A stretch of DNA of 64,000 nt, from assembly GCA_016867265.1 (NCBI GenBank), contig VGJW01000011.1:34735-98734 (forward strand), read 5' to 3'. Numbering within the stretch: the first letter of the stretch is position 1; each line of letters starts with the position of its first letter. This document shows positions 33,980 through 42,734 of this stretch, piece by piece. The translations under genes and the position numbers were made by a program. The stretch is from Candidatus Tanganyikabacteria bacterium. GTDB lineage: Bacteria > Cyanobacteriota > Sericytochromatia > S15B-MN24 > VGJW01. The notes below the pieces were generated by a model. The model made no database searches and was not told the DNA's origin. It saw only the letters and a list, made by a program, of their open reading frames with translations.

Positions 33980-34884
33980 GCCGAAAGGCGAGGGTCTGAC
34001 GCGAGGATGCTCGCCAGATCCGGATAGTCAAGCCTGCCCGTCACCTCGGCCAAGTCCACGACGGGATACCTGAACTGCCGGCGCGCGAGGCAATGCAGAT
34101 CCCATGACGTGAACTTCCAGGGAATCAGGCGTGGCAGGCGCTCGATCAACGGTGTCCAGTCCCACGGGCCCGCCGGCCTCGCACCAAGCCGGGCCGCGAT
34201 GGTCTGCGCGACCTCGCGGACCGTCAGGGCCGGCAGGCCGACCACGAGGCGCCCGGGGGGCTCCGGGTGATCCAGCAACCAGACGGCAAAGCGCGCGAGA
34301 TCGCTCGCATGGATGACGTGGAAAACACCATCGAAGGCCAACCTCGCCAGCAAGGCGCGCCATGGCCTGAGTCCCGGAAGCCCCGCAGTCGCCGCGGAAC
34401 GCGGATGGAGATCATCGCCGCCGAGGACCACCGTCGGGAAGACGGGCACGACCCGAGGATCCTCGAGCGTGGTGATGGCCTCGTGCTTCGTGCGGATATA
34501 ATCCGTCCCCAGAGAGGCCGCCACCTGATCGAACGAACCATCGGGTTCCAGCATGCTGGCTGTCGAAAAGTAGACGATGCGGCGCGCGCAAGGCATCGAC
34601 CGCAGGATCGCGTGTATCGCGTCCACGTTGACCTGCCGCGCGAGCGCCCCTCCCCAACTTGTCGCGACAAGGATGGCCTCGTCCATGCCCTCGAGCTTAT
34701 CCAACCAAGGCTCAGGTCGCGCGAGGTCACCTTCGATCCACGTGACCCGCGCACGAAGGTCGGCACGCAGGCGGGACGGATCCCGCAGCAAGACCACGGG
34801 ATGGCAATCCTGCCGCAGAAGCAGGCGCTCGAGGACGTAGTGGCCCACGCAGCCTGCCGCGCCCGTCACGAAGACCTGCCTCAT
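33952..34884 (-). CDS. NAD(P)-dependent epimerase/dehydratase-like protein
   Basis: 310 residues from the ATG at 34884. An extended SDR with dinucleotide motif VTGAAGCVGHYVLERL, the FSTAS strand and active-site YIRTK (Tyr-x-x-x-Lys). The C-terminal half is variable, as in sugar-nucleotide epimerases and atypical SDRs. It is divergent from the pseudouridine synthase with only 30 bp between starts; TACGCT lies seven bases upstream of its ATG. Substrate unknown. Confidence 0.85.
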   Translation of the reverse strand: MRQVFVTGAAGCVGHYVLERLLLRQDCHPVVLLRDPSRLRADLRARVTWIEGDLARPEPWLDKLEGMDEAILVATSWGGALARQVNVDAIHAILRSMPCARRIVYFSTASMLEPDGSFDQVAASLGTDYIRTKHEAITTLEDPRVVPVFPTVVLGGDDLHPRSAATAGLPGLRPWRALLARLAFDGVFHVIHASDLARFAVWLLDHPEPPGRLVVGLPALTVREVAQTIAARLGARPAGPWDWTPLIERLPRLIPWKFTSWDLHCLARRQFRYPVVDLAEVTGRLDYPDLASILASDPRLSAQQVPCERK

Positions 34885-34891
34885 CGGGGTC

Positions 34892-34897
34892 AGCGTA
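34892..34897 (-). promoter_or_regulatory. Putative -10 element of the epimerase gene
   Basis: TACGCT on the reverse strand, seven bases before the ATG at 34884; faces away from the -10 at 34903 with 5 bp between them. Confidence 0.45.
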
Positions 34898-34902
34898 ACA
34901 CG

Positions 34903-34908
34903 TACAAT
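34903..34908 (+). promoter_or_regulatory. Putative -10 element of the pseudouridine synthase gene
   Basis: TACAAT six bases (GACGCC) before the ATG at 34915, the same spacer sequence as in front of meaB; predicted leaderless. Confidence 0.55.
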
Positions 34909-34914
34909 GACGCC

Positions 34915-35805
34915 ATGAGGCTGCTGGAGCTGACTGCGGGCGAGGCCGAGGCGTCGCTGCCCCTGCACGTCCTGCTGCGCGAGCGGATGGGCATGCCCAG
35001 GCGACTGCTCCGCAGGCTGTGGTCCGAGGCCGCCATCCTGCAGGATGGCGTACCCGCCCAGCCGTGGCATCAGGCAAGAGCCGGATCGCGGATCGAGGTC
35101 TGCTGGCCGGGGCCATCCGCCCTGCATGGCGCCGCGCCGGAGGTACCCCTGACCATCGTTTACGAGGATGACGACATCCTCGTCGTGGACAAGGCGTCGG
35201 GCATCGTCTGCCACCCGACGCACGGCGTCGCCTCGGGCACCCTCGCCGATGCGCTGGTCCATCGCTACGGTGCGGCTCATCTCGTGCAACGGCTCGATCG
35301 GGACACCTCGGGCTTGCTGCTGGCTGCGCGCCATCCTTGGTCAGCCGCCATCCTCGGCCAGGCGATGGCGAGGCGCGACATTCGCAGGACCTATGCTGCC
35401 CTGGTGCCCGGAATCCGCAAGGCGTGGCCCGATCTCATCGATGCCCCCATCGGCAGGGATCCCGAATCGGGGGATCGTCGGGTAGATCCCGTCGGGGGCC
35501 AGGAAGCCCGCACCCGGATTCTTGCCAGCGTCCCGCAGGAAGGGGCAGGGCTGACGTGGCTGCTCATGGCACTCGAAACGGGCAGGACCCATCAAATCCG
35601 GGTGCATCTCGCCCATCTCGGCCATCCGATCCTCGGGGACGACCGCTATGGCCCCTCGGGCGTGTCCGGACGCATGGCGCTTCACGCCCATCACCTGACC
35701 TTCCGTCATCCCCGAACGGGACAAACGATGCGCGTGGAGGCTTCGTGGCCCGCCGACCTTCCGGCCATGCCCGACGAACTCTGCCGGAGACTGGCGGATG
35801 CGTAG
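34915..35805 (+). CDS. RluA-family pseudouridine synthase
   Basis: 296 residues. Converts specific uridines in rRNA or tRNA to pseudouridine. An S4-like N-terminal segment (MGMPRRLLRRLWSEAAILQDG), the LTIVYEDDDILVVDKASG strand, catalytic Asp in QRLDRDTSGLLL (motif II; Gln replaces the usual His before Arg), GRTHQIRVHLAHLGHPILGD (motif III). RluD-like in size. Its last 8 bp overlap the start of the next gene. Confidence 0.92.
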   Translation: MRLLELTAGEAEASLPLHVLLRERMGMPRRLLRRLWSEAAILQDGVPAQPWHQARAGSRIEVCWPGPSALHGAAPEVPLTIVYEDDDILVVDKASGIVCHPTHGVASGTLADALVHRYGAAHLVQRLDRDTSGLLLAARHPWSAAILGQAMARRDIRRTYAALVPGIRKAWPDLIDAPIGRDPESGDRRVDPVGGQEARTRILASVPQEGAGLTWLLMALETGRTHQIRVHLAHLGHPILGDDRYGPSGVSGRMALHAHHLTFRHPRTGQTMRVEASWPADLPAMPDELCRRLADA

Positions 35806-37516
35806 CGTCGAGCAGATCCTGGATCGGGCTTGGGCCGGAGGAATTCTCGTACCCGGCGCCCCCGTGGCACTGAGTCCGGACGCGGTCGTCATCGATGCCC
35901 TGGGCTGCTTGCAGGTGGCGGGCGGCCTCGGAGGCTTACCCCCTCGCCACCCGATGCCCCGCAACGAAGCGTTGCGCATCGCCATCCTCGAGGACGGCTG
36001 GACGAACCCCGAGACGGCTGGGGCGGCACGAGCCCTGCAGGAGGAGGGCTGGTGGGTCACGGCTGCGGGGGGTGCCTCGCCGGGCCGCGTCGTGCTGGAG
36101 TACCTTGCATCACCGGGTCGCCTCATCGTCGGCAATCATCCGGAACAGGCTGCCGGAGGTGCCTTCGGGAGCCTCGTGCTGCCGGCACGGACGGCCGACC
36201 TGCTGCACCTCGACCGCGGCCTGCCCATGACCACGATTGCACCGCCCATCTGTGCTGTCCTGATCGAGGCCGACATCCCCACGAGTCCGGACGGCACGGA
36301 TGTTGGCCTGGCCCTGTGGGCCCTTGCCGATCCATCCTCCTGGCAGGGCCATGTCGTCCTGATGGAGGGGCCCGGTGCAGCAGCCCTGCCCGTCGACGAT
36401 CGCATCCGCTGCATTGCCGTCCTGGTCCGTGGCGGTGCCGTATCGGTGGTCTTCCCGGGCGACACGATTGCGGGGGATGCCCTGGACCTGCTTGGCCGCA
36501 GCATGGCGCCCGCCGCCTGGCGGGAAGGCCACCACCACGAGATTCACCTCCCATGGTCCGCGTGCACCCCGCGGGTGCTCGGCCCCGGGCCGGGGGCCGT
36601 TCCCGAGCCGACACAAGCCCTGGATGCGTTGCGGCAACCCTGCATCATGCTCGGTGGTTCGGGTACGGGCTCCGCAGAATTGCTCGGGCGTTGGCTGCGC
36701 GAGGTCGGCAGCCGTACGCCGTGGCAGGAAGGCCCCCTGGGCCTGCGACCGGACAGCCCGCTCGAATGGCGCCGCATGGCGGCATCGGGGGCGCTGGATG
36801 GCTGGCTCCGTGCAGGGGGCAGCCTGTTCCCCTGCGGCGGGCACGCGGGTCTTCAAGACGCCCGGGAGCAACGAGTCGGCACCGATGCCTGGTCCCGTAA
36901 GCCCGCCTGGCTTGCTTCACCCGCCACGATCGCCCGGTGGATGACCGCGCGGTGGCCTGTTCCGGAACACCTGCCCGCCCTGCCCGTGGCCTGGACGCAC
37001 ACGGACGTGCCGGCGTGGCGCGGCACATGGCAGGAGGCGCGGCAAGTCGAGCCGAGCGACCCGCCCGTACTATGGGTAGCCGACAACCCGCCTGGCGATG
37101 TGGCCCATAGCCCGTGGGTGCCGGTCGAGACGGCCGCCGCTTGCCTTCAGGACCGGCTCGGAAACCCGCCCGGAGTTCATGCGGCCCTCTGCCTCGAGGG
37201 CGCTTTCGACCTCGGCCCGATACCCGAGCCCTGGGTCCAGGCCCTCGCGACCATGGGTGTCGTTGCCGTCATCGCGGATCAATGGCCGCCGGGCCTGGCG
37301 GCACTCGTGGCCGAGACAGGCATTCGCCCGTGGACGCGGGGGGGCGCGACCGAATTGGTGCTGCGACGCCCGGAAGGGGGCCCGGCAGCGCGCATGATGG
37401 TCCAGGACCCCTTGGACACCGTCCAGTCCGCCATCCACGAGGCCGGTGGGCTCGCCTCGTGGCTCCGTCTGCATCTTGCGGGTCGCTCAGCTTGGACGAC
37501 ACCTTCCGGACCATGA
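35798..37516 (+). CDS. Degenerate aconitase-family protein lacking catalytic motifs
   Basis: 572 residues. By eye it follows single-chain aconitase (about 640 residues) from end to end: an N-terminal EQILDR...LVPG start; a GRLIVGNHPEQAAGGAFGSL stretch where aconitase has G-SDSHT-T-GG-G; DDRIRCIAVLVRGGAVSVVF matching ERATITNMGAELGAT-S-F; GGSGTGS where GSCTN carries an Fe-S Cys; GALDGWLRAGGSLFPCGG where the second and third Cys normally sit; SPATIARWM matching SPETAAA; and a C-terminal swivel-like region (about 420-560) ending EAGGLASWLR. SDSHT, GSCTN and the NRNFEGR substrate loop are all altered, so it probably does not catalyse aconitase chemistry. The start overlaps the pseudouridine synthase stop. 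Role unknown; RNA binding or a structural role is speculative. Confidence 0.7.
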   Translation: MRSVEQILDRAWAGGILVPGAPVALSPDAVVIDALGCLQVAGGLGGLPPRHPMPRNEALRIAILEDGWTNPETAGAARALQEEGWWVTAAGGASPGRVVLEYLASPGRLIVGNHPEQAAGGAFGSLVLPARTADLLHLDRGLPMTTIAPPICAVLIEADIPTSPDGTDVGLALWALADPSSWQGHVVLMEGPGAAALPVDDRIRCIAVLVRGGAVSVVFPGDTIAGDALDLLGRSMAPAAWREGHHHEIHLPWSACTPRVLGPGPGAVPEPTQALDALRQPCIMLGGSGTGSAELLGRWLREVGSRTPWQEGPLGLRPDSPLEWRRMAASGALDGWLRAGGSLFPCGGHAGLQDAREQRVGTDAWSRKPAWLASPATIARWMTARWPVPEHLPALPVAWTHTDVPAWRGTWQEARQVEPSDPPVLWVADNPPGDVAHSPWVPVETAAACLQDRLGNPPGVHAALCLEGAFDLGPIPEPWVQALATMGVVAVIADQWPPGLAALVAETGIRPWTRGGATELVLRRPEGGPAARMMVQDPLDTVQSAIHEAGGLASWLRLHLAGRSAWTTPSGP

Positions 37517-37544
37517 TGCCCCCTTGGTCCGGCTGTGGTGTACA

Positions 37545-37559
37545 ATCACGGTCAGTGAT
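37545..37559 (+). promoter_or_regulatory. Short inverted repeat over the cytochrome c promoter
   Basis: ATCAC and GTGAT with a 5-base spacer, overlapping the TACAAT (37541-37546) that may be the -10 of the cytochrome gene. Too short to be certain. Confidence 0.3.
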
Positions 37560-37583
37560 CCCTACCTAGCAGGAGCCAGCATC

Positions 37584-37949
37584 ATGCGCCACATCCTCGC
37601 AGCCAGCAGCGTTCTCACGCCTCTGGCCATCGCCTTCGCCCTGACGGTCCAGCCTGCCCAGGCCGCCGGCGGTAACGTTGCCAACGGCAAGAAGGTCTTC
37701 CAGGCCAACTGCGCGACCTGCCACGGCTCGGAAGCCACCAAGAAGCCCGTACTGTCGAACGCCGCCAACTTCTGGAAGGGCGAGTTCAAGCGGACCAAGG
37801 GTGTCGAGGCCAACGTTGCCAAGATAGTCGAAAAGGGCGGCGCCGGCTACGGCGGCGGCGCTTCCGCGCAGATGCCCGCGTGGGGCTTCCTCAGCGCCGG
37901 GGACCGGAAGGACGTCGTCGCCTACGTCCTCCAGTTCAAGAAGAAGTGA
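37584..37949 (+). CDS. Small class I cytochrome c
   Basis: 121 residues. A Sec signal peptide ending QPAQAAG, then a mono-heme domain with CATCH (heme attachment and proximal His) and distal Met in QMPAWGFL. Exported soluble or loosely bound electron carrier of the cytochrome c6/c553 size class. AGGAG (37571-37575) lies eight bases before the ATG. TACAAT at 37541 is the likely -10 and a hairpin terminator follows, so it is a single-gene unit. The electron-transfer partner is not evident here. Confidence 0.9.
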   Translation: MRHILAASSVLTPLAIAFALTVQPAQAAGGNVANGKKVFQANCATCHGSEATKKPVLSNAANFWKGEFKRTKGVEANVAKIVEKGGAGYGGGASAQMPAWGFLSAGDRKDVVAYVLQFKKK

Positions 37950-37958
37950 GTTGAGCGC

Positions 37959-37991
37959 GAAGCCCCCCGGACCTGAAGGCCGGGGGGCTTC
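37959..37991 (+). terminator. Terminator after cytochrome c
   Basis: GAAGCCCCCCGG and CCGGGGGGCTTC pair over 12 bp with a 9-base loop, 9 bp after the cytochrome stop and before the convergent WYL gene. No T-run. Confidence 0.7.
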
Positions 37992-38011
37992 GTCGTGTCC
38001 GGGTAACCCGG

Positions 38012-38584
38012 TCAGCTTGCCGAGTCGTCCGCGAAGAACTCGTCGATCCGGAACGAATCGGGCTTGGCAAAGGTACGCTCCGTGACGGATAGCGACTTGA
38101 TGCGGTCCACGCGGAAGACGCTGCGCTCACCGCGTTCGTGGGCGAAGGCCACGACCCAGTAAAGATCGCCGACCTGCTTGATGCCGTAGGGATCCAGATG
38201 GATGGTCCCCACGTCCTCATTGGCCATCGAGTAGTAGTCCACCGCAACCGTCCGCCCTGCACCGATGGCCTCGAGCAGGACCGGCAGGGTCTGCTCGATG
38301 GCGTACATGGGCCCCGGGAAGGACTCCTCGTCGTCCTGCGCGGGACGCCCGCCGCCCTCGTCCCAGTGGCTGACCAGAATCTCCTCGATGATTTCCCCCG
38401 TGATGCGCTGCAGTTCCTGAGGCACCACCCCGGCGAGCTTGTCGATGAGCGCCGGGATGAGCCGCTCCTGCGAGCGTCCGTTGATCTCGATGGTCTCGAC
38501 CATCTCGCCGAGCAGCCGCACGCCGATGAGCAGGATGACGGCCTCGTCGAGGTTCAAGCGCAGGGGGGACGGGGCATCGCTCAT
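38012..38584 (-). CDS. WYL-domain protein lacking a recognisable HTH
   Basis: 190 residues from the ATG at 38584, which has TACGAT seven bases upstream; longer in-frame starts add 12 residues. The C-terminal half matches a WYL ligand-sensing domain (TVAVDYYSMANEDVGTIHLDPYG, LYWVVAFAHERGERSVFRVDRI). The N-terminal half resembles the middle helical segment of WYL regulators (DEAVILLIGVRLL). Typical WYL repressors are about 320 residues with an N-terminal winged helix; that part is absent, so DNA binding is not supported. It may act as a sensor with a partner protein. Confidence 0.78.
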   Translation of the reverse strand: MSDAPSPLRLNLDEAVILLIGVRLLGEMVETIEINGRSQERLIPALIDKLAGVVPQELQRITGEIIEEILVSHWDEGGGRPAQDDEESFPGPMYAIEQTLPVLLEAIGAGRTVAVDYYSMANEDVGTIHLDPYGIKQVGDLYWVVAFAHERGERSVFRVDRIKSLSVTERTFAKPDSFRIDEFFADDSAS

Positions 38585-38591
38585 TCCGGGC

Positions 38592-38597
38592 ATCGTA
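38592..38597 (-). promoter_or_regulatory. Putative -10 element of the WYL gene
   Basis: TACGAT on the reverse strand, seven bases before the ATG at 38584. Confidence 0.45.
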
Positions 38598-38628
38598 ACG
38601 ACCTGCGGAGCCTCCGTCAATCAGGCCG

Positions 38629-39642
38629 CTACATCAGGATGCCGTCGACAGGCTCCAGCGGTGCCGGCAGGTCACGCTCGCCAAGCACCTCCAGCAGATG
38701 GATCTCGACGCCACGGGCAAGGCTGGCCATCGGCGTATCGTTGTAGGTGCCCTCGAAGGGGTTCTCGATGGCACCGGCGACTCCGTCGAGCGCGAAGAAG
38801 ATGAAACCCACGCTCATGACGAAAGGCACGGCCGGCCAACCGCCACCGGGAACCAAGGCCATCAGGAGAAGATAGACGAACAAGGCCGTGAACATCGTCC
38901 CGAACGCTGCGTACTGCCTGGGAAAGACCGTTGTCTTGATGCGGTCCATCGCCCCGATGGCCTCTGTCATGCGATTGAACGTCGCATCAATCTGCATATG
39001 GCGAAAATCCTCGGTGTGTCGATCCTCGAAGGCCGCCTGCAACCGCCGGGCCATCCACAGCAGGATGGCCAAGGGTACGTGGCGTGAGGCGAGGATGGCC
39101 TTGCAAGCCTCGACCGGCAAGTGGGGCGCCAAATCTCCGGCCTGGAGGGCACCCTGCCGCCGCAGATGGTTCTTGAGGGCATGCGCAAGGCCGATCTGGG
39201 CGTGAATCAGGCTGCGACGGACCTCTTCGATGGCCGGGTCGTGCTCGCCTGCCCGGAAATGGCTCGAAATCAGACTGACCACCTGGCGAGCGAAGGTCCG
39301 GGACTCATTGACGAAGCTCCCCCACGCCCGACGTGCTTCCCTCCACCGGTCGTAGGCCGCATTGACCCGAAAGCCCATCAGAATGGATACGGCGGCACCA
39401 AGGATCGATTCGATGCGACCGATGGCCCCCACCAGCGGATCGTCAGCCGGGAACTCGAGCAGCAACAACATGGCCGACAGCAGCAGCAAGACCATCTGCC
39501 GCCGCCAGGAAACCCGCAGGACAACGCGAAGATCGAGGGACTTGCGGACAATCAAGGCTGGATACGGCTCCGGTAGGACGCGCGGCCGATGCGGGTCGAC
39601 GCCCGCATACCGCAGGAGACAGCCCCTGCACGGCCCATGCAC
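38629..39642 (-). CDS. Bestrophin-family ion channel
   Basis: Up to 337 residues. The bacterial bestrophin pattern is clear: LIVRKSLDLRVVLRVSW, then AVSILMGFRVNAAYDRWREARRAWGSFVNESRTFARQ (N-terminal cytoplasmic core), HVPLAILLWM, and ENPFEGTYNDTPMASLARGVEIHLLE at the C-terminus. Bestrophins form pentameric anion or cation channels in the inner membrane. The annotated start at 39642 gives an atypical 29-residue N-terminus; a TTG at 39555 (start of LIVRKS) would give a family-typical protein of 308 residues. Likely pentameric; ion selectivity unknown. Confidence 0.85.
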   Translation of the reverse strand: MHGPCRGCLLRYAGVDPHRPRVLPEPYPALIVRKSLDLRVVLRVSWRRQMVLLLLSAMLLLLEFPADDPLVGAIGRIESILGAAVSILMGFRVNAAYDRWREARRAWGSFVNESRTFARQVVSLISSHFRAGEHDPAIEEVRRSLIHAQIGLAHALKNHLRRQGALQAGDLAPHLPVEACKAILASRHVPLAILLWMARRLQAAFEDRHTEDFRHMQIDATFNRMTEAIGAMDRIKTTVFPRQYAAFGTMFTALFVYLLLMALVPGGGWPAVPFVMSVGFIFFALDGVAGAIENPFEGTYNDTPMASLARGVEIHLLEVLGERDLPAPLEPVDGILM

Positions 39643-39683
39643 GCGACCCGACGCAAGCCTGGCTCCCTGCCACCGCAGAACGT

Positions 39684-42600
39684 TCAGAAAAAGGTGCCGA
39701 GTTGCAGGAAGCCGACGGGGACATCACCCTCGGGCACGGGCAAGGCTGCTCCCAGCCGCCATTCGATGGGCACGGACGAAACCTGCATCTTCAGGCGCAG
39801 TTCGGCACCGGCACCGGCGAGGAAGGCACCCTCCGGACGCGCGGGGCCGCGAAACCAGGCACCATCGACGAAGCACGCTCCCGCAAGGCGATCGACGAAG
39901 ATCGGCACGATGCCAAGCCCGCCCTGAATCTCGACGAGCGGCAAGCGCCACTCGAGGTTCCCGCCTGCCACACGATCGGCGGCAACCATCGATCGCCCCC
40001 TGATCGGCAACTGACGCACGTCACCCAGAGCTCGGACGTCGATGTTGTCCAAGGTCGAGGACGCCCCGTAGCCCCCTGCAGCAAGCTGACCGGCCTGCTG
40101 ACCCTCCGAGGCTGCGGCGAGGCCTCTCAGGGCAAGCACATGGTGTTGCAAGGGCAGGCGCAGGAAAACCCGAGCTTCCGCCCCCACCCGAAGGAATCGA
40201 CGCACCGATCCCCAGATAGGGTCGGACGCCGTAATCTCGGCGACGGCAAGGCGCCCCGTTTCGGGGGACACCGACCGCATGAACCTGAAGGAATCCCCGA
40301 ACTGGTAACGCAGGGCCAGCGTCGTCGTCGTGCCCGGCACCGGCAGACCTGCCGCCGGGTCGAGCAGGGCCTCACGACCCGGCAGGACCCGACTGGTGAC
40401 GGTATCCGCGGCCAGGGTCCAGAACCCGCCATCCTGGCGGAGCACGGCCAACAGGCGACTGGGCAAGCCGGGCAAGGTCACGGACAAGCCCAGACGATCC
40501 TGCAGCCGGGCTTCCTCGGCTGCCCCCGGATACACCTGCGTCCCTGTGCCTGCCGACAGGACCAGCGTCGGCGGCAAGCCGTCATAGACCCAGGACAAGC
40601 CCGCGAATGGGCGACCGGACAACAGGCCGGCCCCGACGGAGAGGCTCAGGGCATGCTGCAGCAGGGCATCCGAGCCCAGCAGTTGCACGCCTGCCCCCAC
40701 ACCCCGCTCGTCCGCCTGTCCGAGGATGCCTACCCAGGCCTTGGGCAACAGGGAGTCCAACGGGTCATAGGGCGCGGCGCGCCAGGTCGCGACATCCGCA
40801 ACGCTTCCGGGAAGCACGCCGACATGGGCAGCCACGGCCGCACCTGCCTCGCCTCCGGCGCGTGCGCGGAAGAGACCGTCTCCGTCTGAAGCCACCCGAT
40901 CCGAAGCGGGCACGATCCGCCACGCGCGAGGTTCGAAGGACATCGTCGCCACATCGTGTCCACGCGAATCGTAAGTCACGAATGCCAAGGTGCGGCCATC
41001 CGGTGAGACAGAGGGCTCGAAAGCTCCCCCAAGCACATGCGAGACCTGGAGCGGACCACCCTGTCCGGAACGGAGGGCATGCAGGTTCCAGACCCCCGTC
41101 CGATCCGAGGAGAAGACGATTGTCCCGTCCGGGGCGACGCAGGGATCGTGGTCGTTTGCCGCATCATCTGTCAGGCGCTGCCAAGTGCCGGCGTGCGGGG
41201 CCATGGACCAGATGTCCCGGCTGCCCGCAACCGACAAGGATGCCAGCAGCCGCCCTGCAACGGGATCCCACGCGAGCCCATCGGCCTGCTCCGTGTTTGC
41301 CGGCAGTTCGGACCAGCCAAGGATGCTGCCGCCGCGATCCAACCGAACCAAGCTCTGGCGACCATCGCGCCTCGCCACTCCCCACGTCGTGCCGTCCGGC
41401 GAGGGTACGGCATCGAGCACACGAAGCCCGTGGGTCAGGCGCCTGACCGCGCCGGTCGGGAGATCCAACGCGAAGAGGTCGCGGTAGCGGCGGAAGCGGT
41501 CGAGCGACGCGAGGCCGACGTAGACGAGCCGACGGCCACCCGGGTCGGCGTGAATCGGGGTGTCGAAGACCTTGCCCCAGCCGGCAAGCCGGGAGGGCCA
41601 GTCGTGCCCGCCTTGCACCAGCGCAAAGTCATGACCATCCCAGTCATGCCAGCCGAGGGTGCCATCGGGCAGGAAGAACGGGCGACGCTGATGAACCCCT
41701 TTGCTCGTCACCTGCGTGAAGGGCGTCAGGGCACCGTCCGCGAGGATGGCGGACCGTTGCCTCGCGGCCCTCTGGCGCATTTCTGCACGCCAAAGGTCCC
41801 AGGCCTCGGACAGCCACATCCCGGTACGTTTCCGGAACACGCCCTCGATGGTGAGCCACGGTTCGCTACCGTAGTCCTGTGCCAATTGCCGGGGAAAGTC
41901 CGGCCCCCACCGCAGTACGGCCCATTCCATGAAGAGCGTGCCGAAGGCATAGACGCCGAGGCCCTGGGGCCAATGCCCCACCCCATAGGCACCGACGCGA
42001 TCGAGGCCCGGCAGGTCGTCGTCCAGTGCAGCCATCCGGGCGACCATGTCGTAATAGGCCGTGCTTCCCCGTCCGCCGGGCGCAAAGGCCGTCTCGCCAA
42101 GGACCGCCATGCCCTCGAACATCCAGAAGGGCAATGACAGATTGGGATAGAGCACCCGGCCCAGGATGCGATTGGCCAAGGCAGGCAGGCCACCCGTCGT
42201 CTCGAAATGCAGGACGTGCGTGTATTCGTGCGTGAACAGCGCTTCGAACCACGACGGGGCAGGTCCGAACTCACGCTTGTCGGCGTCCGGTGGTGTCAGA
42301 TAGACGTAGACGGAATTGTTGGGCAGGGGCAACGCGAAGCCGTTGGCAACATCCTCATGGTCCAGCAGCACGACCTGGGTCGGCTGCGAGGGCGTCACCC
42401 CCAGCCATGCCACCAGGCGGCCGTGCACACGCTCCATGGTGCGGGCGTGGTCGAAGATGCGGGGCTCCTCGGTGGCCGGGTAATGGATGCGGAAGTGCTC
42501 CGTCGCGAGGGTACGCCAGCCTAGGGCAGGGTCGTACAGGGTCGCGGCGCGTGCCCTGCCTGCGGGCAGCAGCAGGGTAAGGACAAGCAGCAGGCAAGCG

Positions 42601-42695
42601 AGGCGGCGAAGCCCGCAGACGGCAAGCCCACAGGCCGCAAGCCCACACGGCTTGCCCGCGCCCCTTGCGCCGGTATCCGCTTCCATCACGGGCAT
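39684..42695 (-). CDS. Metallopeptidase / beta-propeller / outer-membrane barrel protein (paralogue 2)
   Basis: 1,003 residues from the ATG at 42695, chosen for the GAGGGGG just upstream. Same layout as the 12971-16279 protein: signal peptide (with a repeated Gly-Leu-Ala-Cys motif), gluzincin domain with FTHEYTHVLHF and LPFWMFEGMAVLGE, a propeller with PDGT/SPDG blades (about residues 330-620), and a C-terminal barrel ending PVGFLQLGTFF. Sequence identity to paralogue 1 is modest, so this is an old duplication. Likely outer-membrane protein with an exposed peptidase; substrate unknown. It is divergent from the 42832 gene across a Pho-box-like repeat. Confidence 0.85.
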   Translation of the reverse strand: MPVMEADTGARGAGKPCGLAACGLAVCGLRRLACLLLVLTLLLPAGRARAATLYDPALGWRTLATEHFRIHYPATEEPRIFDHARTMERVHGRLVAWLGVTPSQPTQVVLLDHEDVANGFALPLPNNSVYVYLTPPDADKREFGPAPSWFEALFTHEYTHVLHFETTGGLPALANRILGRVLYPNLSLPFWMFEGMAVLGETAFAPGGRGSTAYYDMVARMAALDDDLPGLDRVGAYGVGHWPQGLGVYAFGTLFMEWAVLRWGPDFPRQLAQDYGSEPWLTIEGVFRKRTGMWLSEAWDLWRAEMRQRAARQRSAILADGALTPFTQVTSKGVHQRRPFFLPDGTLGWHDWDGHDFALVQGGHDWPSRLAGWGKVFDTPIHADPGGRRLVYVGLASLDRFRRYRDLFALDLPTGAVRRLTHGLRVLDAVPSPDGTTWGVARRDGRQSLVRLDRGGSILGWSELPANTEQADGLAWDPVAGRLLASLSVAGSRDIWSMAPHAGTWQRLTDDAANDHDPCVAPDGTIVFSSDRTGVWNLHALRSGQGGPLQVSHVLGGAFEPSVSPDGRTLAFVTYDSRGHDVATMSFEPRAWRIVPASDRVASDGDGLFRARAGGEAGAAVAAHVGVLPGSVADVATWRAAPYDPLDSLLPKAWVGILGQADERGVGAGVQLLGSDALLQHALSLSVGAGLLSGRPFAGLSWVYDGLPPTLVLSAGTGTQVYPGAAEEARLQDRLGLSVTLPGLPSRLLAVLRQDGGFWTLAADTVTSRVLPGREALLDPAAGLPVPGTTTTLALRYQFGDSFRFMRSVSPETGRLAVAEITASDPIWGSVRRFLRVGAEARVFLRLPLQHHVLALRGLAAASEGQQAGQLAAGGYGASSTLDNIDVRALGDVRQLPIRGRSMVAADRVAGGNLEWRLPLVEIQGGLGIVPIFVDRLAGACFVDGAWFRGPARPEGAFLAGAGAELRLKMQVSSVPIEWRLGAALPVPEGDVPVGFLQLGTFF

Positions 42696-42734
42696 GGGAC
42701 CCCCTCGGTCGCGAAGCGTCAATCAGGCAAGAAG

